Origin: Actinomycetes bacterium
GTDB lineage: Bacteria; Actinomycetota; Thermoleophilia; Gaiellales; Gaiellaceae
Length of the DNA stretch: 22,141 nucleotides
Assembly: GCA_025350775.1 (NCBI GenBank)
Contig: JANXXF010000145.1
Coordinates: 1-22,141 of the forward strand
Direction: 5' to 3'
In this document: positions 21,008 through 22,141 of the stretch, in pieces
Position numbering within the stretch: position 1 is the stretch's first letter
How the letters are laid out: the number at the start of each line of letters is the position of its first letter
Position numbers and translations under genes: made by a program
Notes under the pieces: model-generated
Database searches by the model: none
Told to the model about the DNA's origin: nothing
The model's input: only the letters and a program-made list of their open reading frames with translations

Positions 21008-22141
21008 CTACAACGGCTCGAGCACCGACGGCACGCCCTGCGCGTGCGCGAACGGGGTCGGACGCGAGCCGGCGAAGAGCGGGCGGTCGGCGGCGTTGAG
21101 CAGCACGGGCATCAGGTCGGGCCCGCGCAGGTGGCCGAGGATGCCCGTGGCGCAGTCGATCTCGCCGAAGGCGACGACGCGGTCGGCGCGGATGCCGGGC
21201 CCGGCGAGGACGAGCGGTACCGGGTCGCCGGAGTGGATCACGTCGGGGCTGGCGGGCGTCGCGTGGTCGCCGGTGACGCAGACGACGGCCCGCTCGACCG
21301 GCAGCGTGCCGAGTGCAGCGTCGACGAGCTCGATCGCGCGCCGCTTCAGCCGGGGATCCTTGGTGTGGCCCGCCTCGTCCACCGCCTTGCTGTGAACGAA
21401 GACGAAGGTGTCGCCGGCAGCCAGCCGCTCGCCGACGAAGCGGACACGCGCGGAGAGGTCGGCGCTGACGTCGCCCGACTCCGGCAGGTCAACGGCGGCG
21501 AGCCCCAGCGTGCAGGCCAGGCCGCGCAGGAATGCCGACGCTGCGCCGAAGCTGCCGTGGAGGCCGTGCCGCTCGGCGAAGGTCGGCACCGGCCGCGGCC
21601 GGCCCCACCACTTGAGCGTGATCACGTTGAGGGCGGGCAGCCCCACGGCGACGCGACGGGCGTTCACTGGGTGGGCCTCGAGCAGGGCGATCGTGCGCCG
21701 CGTCCACTCCTCGGCTGCGGCGGCGGTGTGGGCCGCCTCGGGAGCGCAGGCCTGCGGCCGCAGCACCGGGTGACGGTCGCGGAAGAACGCATCGCTATCG
21801 GTGACGCGCTCGTCGGCGGGCGGGCCGCCCGGGGCCGCCGGGCGCACCCGCAGGATGGCTTCGCCGCGCCACACCTCGGTGAGCGCGAAGCGGAGCCCAC
21901 CGCAGTCGAGCCCGTCGCACGCCTCCACGAGCAGCCGGGCGTCCTCGGCGTCGCGGTCGGGGTCGGGGCGGCCGGTCAGCCAGAGGCCGGCGCCGGCGCC
22001 CGCGCGCCGCTCGGCCGGCCGCAGCGCCGCGTACGCGAACACGTCGTCGGCCGAGACCTGCTGGCCCCGCCCGACGGCCTCCAGCACCTTCTGCGGCTCG
22101 ATCGCCAGCTTCTCGCGCGTCAGCGTCGCGACGTTCTTCCC
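21008..22141 (-). CDS. phosphoglycerate mutase, cofactor-independent, archaeal ApgM-like (5' end outside window)
   Basis: The frame is open to the right edge (377 codons visible), so the N-terminus, with the first metal-binding Asp and the phosphorylated Ser, is missing. The visible part belongs to the alkaline-phosphatase superfamily and matches the ApgM layout: VTDSD, ALNVITLKWWGRPRPVPTFAERHGL (PALN about 150 residues into the visible part), then FVFVHSKAVDEAGHTKDPRLK and VVCVTGDHATPA with the D-x-x-x-H and D-H metal ligands, and HSGDPVPLVLAGPGIR near the end. The family interconverts 2- and 3-phosphoglycerate in glycolysis. An internal GTG at 22087 is not the start, because coding-like sequence continues upstream of it. 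It lies 38 bp upstream of the small GatC-like ORF, on the same strand. Confidence 0.85.
   Translation of the reverse strand, partial: GKNVATLTREKLAIEPQKVLEAVGRGQQVSADDVFAYAALRPAERRAGAGAGLWLTGRPDPDRDAEDARLLVEACDGLDCGGLRFALTEVWRGEAILRVRPAAPGGPPADERVTDSDAFFRDRHPVLRPQACAPEAAHTAAAAEEWTRRTIALLEAHPVNARRVAVGLPALNVITLKWWGRPRPVPTFAERHGLHGSFGAASAFLRGLACTLGLAAVDLPESGDVSADLSARVRFVGERLAAGDTFVFVHSKAVDEAGHTKDPRLKRRAIELVDAALGTLPVERAVVCVTGDHATPASPDVIHSGDPVPLVLAGPGIRADRVVAFGEIDCATGILGHLRGPDLMPVLLNAADRPLFAGSRPTPFAHAQGVPSVLEPL

Noticed and set aside
21008..22087. Internal GTG at 22087 as the start of the phosphoglycerate mutase
   Set aside because: The frame continues with coding-like sequence (KLAIEPQKVLEA) to the window edge, and the family needs about 40-50 more N-terminal residues for its metal and Ser sites.

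Overview
The window is about 22 kb of very GC-rich bacterial chromosome. Coding is dense on both strands, GTG starts are common, and small gene sets point in alternating directions. I saw no rRNA, tRNA, CRISPR array, transposase, integrase or phage gene. The gene set fits a high-GC actinobacterium, plausibly Thermoleophilia-like, but that placement is inference from gene content: a two-subunit 2-oxoacid:ferredoxin oxidoreductase, a PAC2 protein, a CtaA-type heme A synthase, 6-phosphogluconolactonase and an archaeal-type phosphoglycerate mutase.

Layout. 1-2227 (+): an MFS exporter and a PHP-domain metal hydrolase, with a possible divergent partial gene at the left edge. 2234-6876 (-): korB and korA (start codon overlapping stop codon), a VOC-family protein and a DEAD-box RNA helicase. 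The helicase diverges from infA (7101-7322, +) across a 224-bp intergenic region with inverted repeats on both sides, which looks like a small translation or RNA-remodelling module. 7335-9966 (-): a membrane-anchored HNH-like protein, an O-antigen-ligase-like membrane protein and a SAM methyltransferase. 10050-13039 (+): an AlkA-type DNA glycosylase, proC, 6-phosphogluconolactonase and an ArsR-type regulator. 13194-13874 (-) and 13924-14508 (+): two divergent uncharacterised proteins. 14547-17372 (+): a large SF2 helicase with an acidic insert and a long basic tail. It converges on a PAC2 gene that is followed upstream on the same strand by ctaA (17369-19250, -). 19299-22141 (-): an amidase, a small GatC/AtzG-like protein and a phosphoglycerate mutase cut by the window edge.

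Most of this is ordinary core metabolism. I found no clear new multi-gene defence or mobile system. The most interesting signals are regulatory and architectural. (1) A TANNNT-like -10 box recurs about 6 nt before many start codons, which predicts widespread leaderless transcription. In two cases the TAG stop codon of the upstream gene is itself the first half of that -10 box. (2) The DEAD-box helicase and infA form a divergent pair with structured leaders. (3) The amidase is preceded by a GatC-like small ORF and a 15-bp tandem repeat that forms a possible 15-codon bridging ORF. (4) A perfect 7-bp-arm palindrome lies where the -35 region of the PHP gene would be. (5) The SF2 helicase has unusual disordered regions.

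No gene-free stretch exceeds 300 bases. The longest are 6877-7100 (regulatory structure described below) and 13040-13193 (nothing convincing seen).
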